From: Oehlia diaphana
Taxonomy: Eukaryota > Glomeromycota > Glomeromycetes > Glomerales > Glomeraceae
Assembly: GCA_003833135.1 (NCBI GenBank)
Contig: QZLH01000212.1
Location: forward strand, 53,064 to 117,063
Direction: 5' to 3'
Length of the DNA stretch: 64,000 nucleotides
Shown piece by piece: positions 36,463 through 46,219 of this stretch (position 1 is the stretch's first letter; each line of letters begins with the position of its first letter). The notes under the pieces were generated by a model. It saw only the letters and a program-made list of their open reading frames with translations, was not told the origin of the DNA and did not search any database. The translations under genes were made by a program, and so were the position numbers.

Positions 36463-39453
36463 ATGTCTCGCTCACCTCGAGAACAAGATCAGCCTCATTC
36501 TGGTTATCCGCAACAACGTCCACCTCCTGTAAGCCCGCATCAATTACCCCAATTACATATGGGTCCGCCTTTTCGTCCACTTCTTCCTTCAGGCTGGACT
36601 GAGCACCGTGCCCCGAATGGAATGTTTTACTATTATAACGCTGCGACAGGTCAAAGTACCTGGGAGAGACCTATACTGGTTCCTCCTCCTCCTCCGATTG
36701 GTCCTCCTGGTCCTCCTCCCGGAATTATGCAGTTACCTTCGTTTCAACCGATTTCAGGAGTCATGCCACAGCAAATACAACAAAACGTACCATTTACACA
36801 ACAAAAGGATAAGAGTAAAGATAAAAAGAAGAAAGAAAAGGCCAAAGGAAAGTCAGTATATCCAGATCAAACATTGTCATATAGATACATTTTATATTTT
36901 ATCCAAATTTATTATCTTATAAAAAAAAATTTTTATATTTGCACAGGAGGCAAATTCCTGATACAAAATGGTATATCGTTAATACAACTGAAGGAAATGA
37001 ATTTTATTATAATTCCGAGACGAAACAATCTGTTTGGGTAGTACCTGAAGAAATTGCAGAAGCTGTCAAAGTTTTCAAAGAACAAGAAGAAAAAGATGCT
37101 CAAAATCAAAGATCAAATGATAGTGCAGGATTAAAACGAAAGGCAAACGATGAGGAAGTATCTGGTAGCGAGGATTTCAAAAGAGCTAAAGGAAGTGTGG
37201 ATGATGGCGAAGTTGAAGGAACTGAGTTAGTATATTATTATTTTTTATTTTAATTAATTGGAATATTAATGAACAAACAAAAACATTTAGATTAACAGAA
37301 GATGATATAGCCTTCCAACTTCAGTTTATGGAGGAACAAGAAAATCAAGAATTAATGGATGGCGATTCCGAAGATTATAACGATAAATTTGATGATCACG
37401 AGAACGCAGGCGAAGAAGAAAACTCTATTTTAAAAAAGCAAGACAAAGGAAAAGATGTAGAGTTATCGTCTGAGGAACGTGTACTTATGTTTAAGGTAAA
37501 TCATTTTAAGTATAAATTTCTCATTTTTATTTATAGAAATTAATGCAGTTTCTACTTTTAGAGCTTGCTTAAAGATATGGAAGTTTCACCATTTGCCATT
37601 TGGGAGAAAGAACTTCCGAGAATAATTCATGACGAAAGATATACATGTATGCTAAGAGTAATCGGTCATAGTATGAAAGTTATAGTATGAAAGATATAAT
37701 TAATTAAATTTAAACTAAAAAATCTAACATTTCCACTTATTGCGATAATCCTAAGTAATACCGACTTTGAAACAAAGAAAAGAGATATTTGATGAATACT
37801 GCAAAGAACGAGTAGCGGAATTAAGGGCTGAAAGGAAAAATAAAGCGAAGGTAAACAACGTTTTAGTACAATATAACGTGTCTTACTACAGTTAGTAACT
37901 TGATGAATGTTGTAAATAGAATTTGTCGGAAAAAGACGAATATCTGAAATTACTTGAAGAAGAAACTACTCACCGTTCTCACTGGGATGATTTTAGGAGA
38001 AAATTTAAGCGTGATCCAAGGTTTAAAAATTTTTCTGACGACAAAGAAAAAGAAAAAACATTCAGGAATTACGTGAAAGGATTGAAAGAAAAAGAATCCG
38101 AGCGTGAGAATTTACTTTGCAATCTGTATAACATCATTTTTTATATATTCGTTGTTTAAATAATTTGTTCTTTCAAACAATTAGGCAAAAGAGTTCAACA
38201 AAAGAAAGCCGAAGAAGATTTTGTAAGGTTATTGAGAGAAACGAGGGAAATAAAATATAATTCTAGTTGGCGAAAGGTATAAATAATCAATGGCTTTCTT
38301 ACTTAAATTTCAAAGTTATGTAATCATTATCTCACTATATAGGTCAAGAGAATAATTGATCATGATCCAAGGTATGATGCTGTAGAATCTTCCGATATGA
38401 GAGAAGATATATTTAGAGATTATTGTAGAAAATTAGAAGCCGAAGATGAAGAAGAAATGGCTAAGAAAGAGAATGAACGTAGACAAAGAGATCGTAAAGC
38501 AAGGTATGATTTTATTGATTTGAATTTATCTGTATTTAAATCGAAATTTTGCCACTTTCAGAATTTCTTTTTTAGTAAAGGTATATATTGCTATTTTAAG
38601 AGAGGAGGCAAGCTTAAGAAATCGGGAGGCTCAAGTTAGGTGGGAGAAGAAAGTCCAAACCCGTGAAAAAGACAATGCTAAAAATAAAATTATGCGAGAT
38701 GAATCCATACGCGAATTCCAAACACTTTTAGTAGATTTAGTGCGAACTCATGAGGTAAAGGAATAATATATGGTGGTTATATTTTCTGCTTCAATTTGTT
38801 TAATGATGAATTATTTATTTGTCTAGACCACTTGGGAATTAAAGAAGCCTGATTTACATAAAGATTCGCGTTTTCATGGTCATGGTCTTGAAGATAAAGA
38901 TAGAGAAAGGCTATTTCAAGAACATATAGATGATATCTATCAGAAGCGTTTGAAATCATATCATAACCTACTTGACCAACATGTTCAGCTTGATACTACT
39001 TGGTTAGAGATTCAGTCAGTTATCAAAGAAGATATACGCTCTGTCCGACTTTCAAAGAATGAAAAATTACTAGAAGAACTATTTGACAAATATCTAATTC
39101 AAAGAATTGAAGTGGCTAAAAAAGAATTTAAAGAACTTTTACGAGAAAATCAATTTGTTGAATACAGGACACGAATGGTCAAATTATCAGAAGATGGTGC
39201 AACTGACGAGACTGGAACCAGTAAAGAGAAAGCACGCGCATTATCGCTAGAAGAGATTCATGATGTACTTAAAGTAAGTATATAAATGCCATTTACAATA
39301 TTTGACGTTCATTCTTAATACAATATTAATTTATAGGAAGATAAACGTTATTTGGTGTTAAATACTATGCCGGACGTCCGTAATGAACTGATTACTGGTT
39401 ATTTAACTAATTTGGAAACACCTAAAATGACTGTGCATCAAGGTCGAGAGTGA
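36463..39453 (+). CDS. TCERG1/CA150-like WW-FF protein
   Basis: TCERG1 proteins couple RNA polymerase II elongation with splicing: WW domains bind proline-rich splicing factors and FF domains bind the phosphorylated Pol II tail. Exon 1 (36463-36851) encodes a Pro-rich N-terminus with the first WW domain (GWTEHRAPNGMFYYYNAATG, STWERP). Exon 2 from 36947 encodes the second WW (KWYIVNTTEGNEFYYNSETK, SVWVVP). An acidic, Lys-rich linker leads to a series of FF repeats: RVLMFKSLLKDMEVSPFAIW, HRSHWDDFRRKFKRDPRFKN, WRKVKRIIDHDPRYDAVESS, EEASLRNREAQVRWEKKVQT with IREFQTLLVDLVRTHETTWE, and HNLLDQHVQLDTTWLEIQSV. The EEASLR-NRE block matches the human TCERG1 FF5-6 region, which favours TCERG1 over Prp40. 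Ten or more exons; the protein is about 700 residues, shorter than the animal form. It ends 158 bp from the convergent TRAPPC13 gene. Confidence 0.9.
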
Positions 39454-39611
39454 GATAATATTATAGAAAGTAATAATATTAACTAATAAGAAAATTTTTA
39501 TTTAAAAAGATTAAAAAGAAAATATTAAAAGTATTAGATTTATAAATAATAATAAAAATAATGATTCTGTCATTGGATGTTATAATGTTAAAATCAAAAT
39601 ATTGAAATTTT

Positions 39612-41075
39612 CTATTTTGAGAATAAAACAAAAATGTCCGTTAGGTGATCGATTTCTTTTGTATAACCAGAAATTTTATCTACCACCTTTAAACCACCAA
39701 CTTTCTGCAATCCAGGACTTAATGGAAAAAATTCCAAGCTAAATTCAACGAAAGCGTCTGATGCTAATTCACCCAAATAATTTGTAGAAGGGCCACTTAG
39801 TAATACAGATCCCATTTTACTTTTAACCGCTGTTATCGTAATTTTTAATGTAGTCGTCGTTCGATTCCTTATGCGACATCCTAATTTAAATGGAACTTCA
39901 AGTTCTATTAAAGATGGAATGAATGTTACGGAAAACTCAATCTCATCCAGTATTGGAGGTTTACGTATCAATTGACTTGTCTGTAAACGCCCTGTTTCAC
40001 CATAGTTTGAACGCCAAACAATTTCAAGTTTTCCAAGAGCGTTTGTTGTCCGTGCAAGTTTATTATCTATCTCGGGTTTTGGCGTTAACATATACAAATA
40101 TTGACGAATATCTTGTGGGTTTAAATAACTATTCTTTCCAAAAATACTCTCTTGGTCTATTTTTACTTTTGATGATTTGACAATTTTTGATTCAGAGTTT
40201 TTTTCGTCCTCTTTGTTATCATTTTCTAAGTTTGCTTGTTCGTTTGCTATGTTCAAATTTTCATTTTCTTCCTTACTTTCAATATTAGACTCTTTATTAA
40301 CTAAATCGATTTTCTCATTAATATTTTCATTAATATTTTCGTTAACTTTTTTAAGTTCTTTGTCATTTATTTCATCATTGAAAACCACAAAATTCAAATC
40401 TTTATAATTAAAAACTTCACCAGGTTCAAAATTCATCCTCTCCAGGTACATTAATCTCTCTGCTACGTTTTGAATTTGAACTTCCAAAAACACAGTTCCA
40501 TCTGCCATATTATTAACTTTAGTTTTTACTGCGAAAGGATTCAAAACTTGAAACCTATAAAACTTTTTAAGGTATCTTTTGATCCCTTCATCTGTTGTAT
40601 ATTGAACCATACATACTAAATTGTGTATGCCTAATTCCTTGATCTCGTGTTTTATTACAAATTCATATGCTTTATGTGGTTCAACGGTTGGAACTGAATT
40701 GGAAGTAGTATCTGCCAATTGTAACCGTTGCTTTTCCGTTTGGAGTTCTGCTCTAATGCTGATATCACGTGCTATACGAGCTGAATCGTTATTTACAATA
40801 AGATAACTGTCAAAAGTAGCACCTAAATAAATATTTTCAATCGCGTTAGTATTCATTGAAGGCAAAGATGATAGTTCGTTCTCACTAAGATCACGCATGT
40901 GAATTCTCGACGCCGATTTCGAAACAGTAGGATCCAAAGACTCTGCTTGTGACTTCTTCTCGGTCCCTTTACTGGTTAAAGGACTTGACTGTCGCATAAC
41001 CTTTAGAGACAACAAATGTTGCACTTCACGAGGTTGTTCTACAATAATATTGGTATTACCACTAAGTACCGACAT
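39612..41075 (-). CDS. TRAPP complex subunit 13 (TRAPPC13)
   Basis: TRAPPC13 is a peripheral subunit of TRAPPIII, the Rab exchange complex that acts at the Golgi and in autophagy. This is a single uninterrupted frame of 487 residues. It shows family-typical segments: LSLKVMRQSSPL at the N-terminus, NIYLGATFDSYLIVNN, AYEFVIKHEIKELGIHNLVC, RYLKKFYRFQVLNPFAVKTK, VFLEVQIQNVAERLMYLERM and GKLEIVWRSNYGETGRLQTS. The family's paired beta-sandwich layout is consistent. An Asn/Glu/Lys-rich insert of about 85 residues (from about 235, ENINENINEKID) is low complexity and probably disordered; it is larger than I expect for the family. The start ATG is preceded by stops. It is divergent with the coproporphyrinogen oxidase gene, 480 bp away. 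No introns, unlike most neighbours. Confidence 0.9.
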   Translation of the reverse strand: MSVLSGNTNIIVEQPREVQHLLSLKVMRQSSPLTSKGTEKKSQAESLDPTVSKSASRIHMRDLSENELSSLPSMNTNAIENIYLGATFDSYLIVNNDSARIARDISIRAELQTEKQRLQLADTTSNSVPTVEPHKAYEFVIKHEIKELGIHNLVCMVQYTTDEGIKRYLKKFYRFQVLNPFAVKTKVNNMADGTVFLEVQIQNVAERLMYLERMNFEPGEVFNYKDLNFVVFNDEINDKELKKVNENINENINEKIDLVNKESNIESKEENENLNIANEQANLENDNKEDEKNSESKIVKSSKVKIDQESIFGKNSYLNPQDIRQYLYMLTPKPEIDNKLARTTNALGKLEIVWRSNYGETGRLQTSQLIRKPPILDEIEFSVTFIPSLIELEVPFKLGCRIRNRTTTTLKITITAVKSKMGSVLLSGPSTNYLGELASDAFVEFSLEFFPLSPGLQKVGGLKVVDKISGYTKEIDHLTDIFVLFSK

Positions 41076-41468
41076 GGCGAATGAATATATGAATAAAAAA
41101 GAAGAGAATTGTATATAGATGTAAACACGTATAGATTAATAGATTAGGAAAAATTTTCGGTAACGTGACTTGGCGAATTTTATTGGTCAGAATCTTGAAA
41201 TATTTATTTTACTGAAGTGCTTCTTAAATGAAATGTCTCCAACACTTCCCTATATCATAACACGAGCTATTTTCACACGTAATTCAGAAAATCAGTTTTA
41301 TCTTTGTTCAGAACTTTCATCATCTCAGAATTCGATATCCACGTTCATACTTCGATGATTCTAAAAATATACATAATTTATCGTCATAAATAAGAAACTC
41401 CCCTTAAAACACGGCTCGTATTATTATTTAATAGAAAAAACGCGGTTTTATTTATTAGAGTACTAAGT

Positions 41469-41474
41469 CACGTG
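41469..41474. promoter_or_regulatory. CACGTG E-box in the TRAPPC13/HEM13 divergent promoter
   Basis: A CACGTG core lies 87 bp before the coproporphyrinogen oxidase ATG. The same divergent promoter has paired A-run/T-run tracts at about 41507-41537. Function is inferred from position only. Confidence 0.35.
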
Positions 41475-41555
41475 GCTGTTTGGTAGTTAAACCGGAATTT
41501 TTTCCGGAAAAAAAAATTTTCAAAAAAAAATTTTTTTGCCTTTATTCATAGCGGA

Positions 41556-42895
41556 ATGTTCCCTTCCTTACTGGCGCGTTTCGTATCACGATTGCCTTCT
41601 ATTAAAATCAATAATGCAATATATGCTACATATGCTACTAGAAGACCGTTTATAAATAATAAGCAATTTTTAGTAAATAATAAAATTCCAGTTGCTATTT
41701 TTTTCATAAGCAGTGGACTTTCCTTTTATTGTCTTAAAGGTTTTCAGGTATAAAATTTTTAATTGTATTAGTTAATACTTAATTTATTTAATTTCTCTTT
41801 ATCATTTAGTTAACTAGTCAAGTTGAATGTGCCGCTTCGGTAAATAATAAATCAAAAGTAGTTATCCATTAAAAATTCTATAAATAGTAATGCAATATTA
41901 GGATAGCTAATAATTCAATTTAAATATTTTAGAATGTTAATTTCAATAATGATGAGAGAACACCTATGCGACATAGAATGGAAGAATATGTAAAATCTTT
42001 ACAGCTACTTATTATTAAAGAAATTGAATCTCTTGATGGTAAAAAATTCAAAATTGATCGTTGGGAAAGAGAACAAGGTGGAGAGGGAATTTCTTGTATT
42101 TTACAAGATGGAAATGTTTTTGAAAAAGCTGGCGTAAATATTTCAATTGTTTATGGAAATTTACCTGAAGCGGCAGTAAAACAAATGAAATCACGCAATA
42201 AAGAAATTGACCCATCTAAAGGACCTCATCCATTTTTTGCTGCAGGGATTTCAATTGTTATGCACCCACATAATCCTTATGCACCAACCATACATTTAAA
42301 TTATAGATATTTTGAGATTAATAATAAGGATGATAAGGATGGAACTTCAAAATTATGGTGGTTCGGAGGAGGGTCTGATCTTACACCTTCTTATCTTTTT
42401 GAAGATGATGCGATTCATTTCCATAAGACGCTAAAGGATGCATGTGATAAACATGATGTTACATATTATCCTGAATTCAAGAAATGGTGTGATAAATATT
42501 TTTATTTACAACATCGTGGTGAAGCACGTGGGGTTGGTGGTATATTCTTTGATGATATGGATAGAAAACCTGCTGAAGAGATATTTGCTCTTATAAAGCA
42601 ATGTGGTGATGCCTTTCTCCCATCATATGTTCCAATAATTAAAAAGAGAATGAATATGAAATTTGGTGAAGAAGAGAAACACTGGCAACAATTACGAAGG
42701 GGACGGTATGTTGAATTTAATCTTATATGGGACCGGGGGACGAAATTTGGACTGCAAACTCCAGGTGCAAGAATTGAAAGTATATTTATGTCATTACCCT
42801 TAACTGCAAGGTGGGAATATATGCACGTTCCCGAAAAAAATAGTCGTGAAGAAAAATTAATAGATGTGTTGAAAAATCCACGTGATTGGGTATAA
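41556..42895 (+). CDS. Coproporphyrinogen III oxidase, with N-terminal presequence
   Basis: This oxygen-dependent enzyme converts coproporphyrinogen III to protoporphyrinogen IX in heme synthesis. Three exons (41556-41747, 41810-41839, 41933-42895) join in frame to 394 residues. The catalytic part begins at [15 protein letters not shown] and has all hallmark blocks: [78 protein letters not shown], and [20 protein letters not shown] with [12 protein letters not shown]. The first exon adds about 74 residues: a basic Ser/Arg start ([12 protein letters not shown]), no acidic residue over about 30 positions, and a hydrophobic segment [17 protein letters not shown]. This is like a bipartite mitochondrial intermembrane-space presequence, whereas baker's yeast Hem13 is a short cytosolic enzyme. 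The 30-bp middle exon is very small but keeps the frame and uses standard splice sites. Confidence 0.95.
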
Positions 42896-43568
42896 CAATT
42901 AAAATCTTTTTATAATTTAAGATATTAAATAACTGATGGATTAATCTGGCAGAAAAATATGAAATCAAGTTTCAACCCTCTGTGTAAGAATTAAATGCCA
43001 CAGGATTAGTTCTAACTAAATTTCTAAAAGACATGGTGTTTAGTTTATTTAGTTTTATCTCTTAAACAAATTGCTACCGAAAATGAAAAAGGAAATTTCT
43101 AGTAATAAGATTATTTTGTTATTCATTAATACAATTATTTTTTATACTTATACTATTACCTGTACCAATTAAAAATTTGCTAAATGACGATTAGTAAAAA
43201 TAGAACCATAATAAAATAGCTTTGAGCAAAACTTGGAGATGATTGGATTGGCTTGTATTAATTTATCTGAAGGGATAATGATTTGAAAAAGAATATTACT
43301 TTTAAGGGAAAAAAAGCCAAAAAAGTTTACATGATCTAAGACCGGGGATCACAGTATTCTCCTTCCTAAGCTCTGCATTCTAGGATGGCAATTGTAATCG
43401 AAAATCATAAATAGTTAGATTTTGTGTTTGTTTATGTATTTAGTGTCAGCCTACTGTACATAAACATTCAAAATAAAAAAATGTGATTTTTCCTCACGGC
43501 CCGTAAGCGAAATTTGCCAAGAAAATTTTTTATTACAACTGTTTTCATAAGACCTGGGACAAAATAAA
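42896..43568. other. 3' flank of coproporphyrinogen oxidase gene
   Basis: AT-rich sequence without a supportable gene. Its right end merges into the repeat island that starts at 43570. Confidence 0.6.
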
Positions 43569-43569
43569 T

Positions 43570-43610
43570 TTTTGAACCCGACCGCCAACCCACCGATCCG
43601 GTTCAGTTGT
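43570..43610. repeat. Dispersed 41-bp repeat, copy B
   Basis: Begins TTTTGAACCCGACCGCC and ends GATCCGGTTCAGTTGT; identical to 33061-33101 except for one A/G difference. Flanking sequence differs at both sites beyond the shared block, so this is a copy of a mobile or dispersed unit rather than a large duplication. Confidence 0.85.
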
Positions 43611-43768
43611 CCAGAAATGACATAATTTAAATTTTAGGATTTTTGACCCCCCATGTCATCATTCATTTTAGGAAATGTAAAATTAAAACATAATTCTGGC
43701 TAGAATTATATTAACTACAAGTGTCTAAAAATGGAAGATGTGTAACATCTTCATGGTCTCCCCCTTGC

Positions 43769-43912
43769 GCAAAAATTACCTTCTTGACCTGTGTAACCAT
43801 ATCATCACCCTCTGCATAATATAAATAAATATTTTATAGCAAGGGGGTCAGTGGGGTGCGATGATTTATGCAGTGTTGATTAGGTGAGACGGGTCAAGAA
43901 GGTAATTTTTGC
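43769..43912. repeat. Inverted repeat with about 48-bp arms
   Basis: The left arm (43769-43819) has GCAAAAATTACCTTCTTGAC near its start and CTGCATAA at its end; the right arm (43866-43912) is its imperfect reverse complement (GTCAAGAAGGTAATTTTTGC). The inner parts diverge by several substitutions. The spacer is about 46 bp. This is a hairpin of foldback/MITE type. Confidence 0.8.
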
Positions 43913-43919
43913 CCCCCTT

Positions 43920-44493
43920 GCACGTCTGAAATGTGTGTCAGGTTGACGGCGCAGTGTGGCGCAGCGATTTTTCCAAAAAAATTAAATTGCAATTTTTTTT
44001 ATTTAAAATTACACCTTTAAATTACTACATTAGATGTATTTTTGTCCGTTCTGCAAATTTACTTAGAGTATATACGGGTGGTTTAGAAGAGGTTCCTTAA
44101 TGTACAGTAAGGGTGTACGATATTAACGTACAAACTGGCCGGAATTAACGTTAACGCTATCATGTGCAAGTGCATAACTCCTAAACTCGGGCCAGTTTGT
44201 ACGTTAAAATTGTACTCCCCCACTTTACGTTAAGGATGCTCAGTCATTTTTGAGTTATTTAACAAAAACTGTTTTTTTGACAAATCCAAATTTGGAAATG
44301 ATCGGCAAAGACGATAAAATCAGTTGTTATATACTAAAGTCAAAAACTACTTCCAAAACCTCCTTCCATTTATAAGTGAATTTTGTAAAACAGATGATGT
44401 GTAAATTTGAAAACATTACATTAAAAAGAAAATCTTTAACTTAATTTTTTTGAAATTACTGCGCCACACCGCGCCATCACATTTCAGACGTGC
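43920..44493. mobile_element. MITE-like element, 574 bp, with about 35-45 bp terminal inverted repeats
   Basis: The left terminus (43920-43965) begins GCACGTCTGAAATGTG and continues to GTGTGGCGCAG. The right terminus (44459-44493), read in reverse complement, begins with the same 16 bases and continues GATGGCGCGGTGTGGCGCAG. A 10-bp insertion distinguishes the left arm. Weaker similarity continues inward (AAAAAAATTAA blocks). No transposase frame lies inside, so it is non-autonomous. I could not fix a target-site duplication by eye. Confidence 0.75.
44095..44235. mobile_element. Nested foldback element with 46-bp arms
   Basis: The left arm (44095-44140) starts CCTTAATGTACAGTAAGGG and ends TAACGTACAAACTGGCC. 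The right arm (44190-44235) is its reverse complement over the whole length, perfect in the inner 17 bases and diverged outside. The spacer is 49 bp. It lies wholly inside the larger inverted-repeat element, so it is either a nested insertion or the internal palindrome of that element. Confidence 0.8.
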
Positions 44494-46219
44494 CCTTCTG
44501 GCAGTCTGACTATATAATTATTTTTTCTTGATTATCTCTTCTACACGACGCTTCTTATTTGCGGTTTCTTCATTAGCTGATACCCCATCTTTTAACAAAC
44601 CCACTATAACCTCTAAGATCCTCTTCACATTCTTGCGTAATTTGGCTGATTTTTGATGGCGTCTTCCGTTAGTGAGATTTGGTACTCGGTCTTACTTGTA
44701 CAGTAGATGCCATCGGTACTATGTAGGATGAATACTAGTCCGTGACTAAGAAATTGTGAAACGAGCTAGTGATGCAAAAGCGTAACAGAAACCTTCACTA
44801 GAGTCATTTTCTCACCTGTTGTAATGATACTATAGACATATTCATGCTCGGAACCAAAAGCCTCGTCGGACTTCCACTTCCTCTTATACTTAGTGTATGA
44901 ACGAAGTGAAAAAACAAAAGTTTAACATCACAGATTTTGCGCAAAATCTACGGGCCTTCGATGATCTTGATTATGTAATCTGTACGACTGAACAGGATTC
45001 AAAATGGAATGGAGATCGTGTCTACGTGATTATATATTTAATGAGTCAGATCATTTTCTTCTATATTTCATACAACGAAAAAATTTTTCATCATAGAAAC
45101 TAATTCAGCTAAATCAATTAAGCCAACAAAATCGCTTGAACAATTAAAAGAGGAACTGGTAGCTTCTGCCAATATAATTGCAATAAAAAAGTGGATTGCA
45201 GACGGAAAACCCTACGAAGAACACGACGAGGTTTTAGTGTTTAAAGAGTACCATGGAATTACAGAAAGTAAGCCTACCGATTTTATATTCTAGTAACTTT
45301 GATCAACAAATCAAGTTTAAGCATCTTTTTTTAGAAACCGGAAGCGAGTCAGTTAATGCTGGGAGAGCTGGAAAAGTTACTCACTCAAAATCAAAAAGTA
45401 AGTTTACTGATTCTATTTTAACCAACAAAGCAAAAATTAAGCGATTTAGCAATTTTTTAAGGAGCCGGATGACGAACTTACATTAACGAAGGAAATTACT
45501 AACAAGAATTCCTGGAAGGACAATTGAAACACCAGGCAAGCAAGGCATGATCCTGCTCCCGCCAAAGGAACCCAAGCCCGTAGCAGGACTGTTAACTGTA
45601 AATATAGTGGTCAAGATACTCGGTCCAAAAATATTTCCGATTCAACCGAAGTATCTGGAGAACATGCTTAATTTTTTGCATGATACAGGCCAATTGAAGG
45701 ATGTCATGTTAAGGGGGTAATTAGAGAATATAAGAAAGGAACAACAAAACTGCCTAATATAAAAGTTGGCGATATTATTCACAAAGAACATTTCATTTAC
45801 ATACGAATTTTTAGAAGATTATAATCAACTCATTCTGATTCATATTGGAGGAAGGTGGTTCCGAGCAATTGCTCATTTTACTAATCATGATTCTTATACG
45901 GAATTTCTTAACATCTTTACAAATTATCAGTATATTACTTGCTCAAGGCCATCAATTGCCTTAAATGTAATTTGCTTTATAGGTACTTGCTTTAAATGTA
46001 TTGAATAATGTCACACATCCAATAAAATCAATTAATAATTGCGAATTATAAAGAGGATATGTATTTATACACTCATAGCTGTAATAAACAAAATTTAAAA
46101 AAAAATTTAGTTTATTATAAAATACACATTTTACTTTTTAATCTCTCCTCTTTCTCCTCTTTAAAATATATATATATATATATTTTTTTTGTTTATAAAT
46201 GTTTATAATCTATTTCCAA
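44494..46219. other. Region of gene fragments and decayed sequence
   Basis: Apart from the fragment annotated at 44897, there is no confident gene. Short coding-like pieces appear in varying frames, including a Pro/Lys-rich stretch at about 45500-45720 and an open frame at 45766-46008 without motifs. A TA microsatellite and T run lie near 46168-46190. The right end is the 3' flank of the TMCO3-like gene. Confidence 0.45.
44897..45525 (+). pseudogene. Partial or decayed gene of unknown family
   Basis: Coding-like segments follow each other with plausible short introns: FNITDFAQNLRAFDDLDYVI (44897-45020), SLEQLKEELVASANIIAIKK with WIADGKPYEEHDEVLVFKEY (about 45104-45268), PEASQLMLGELEKLLTQNQK (about 45334-45397) and EPDDELTLTKEITNKNSWKD (about 45464-45523, then TGA). 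The second and third segments are out of phase with each other under the splice sites I can see. The composition (charged helix, Leu/Lys/Glu) looks protein-like. I cannot name it, and it may be a remnant carried with the adjacent repeats. Confidence 0.4.
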
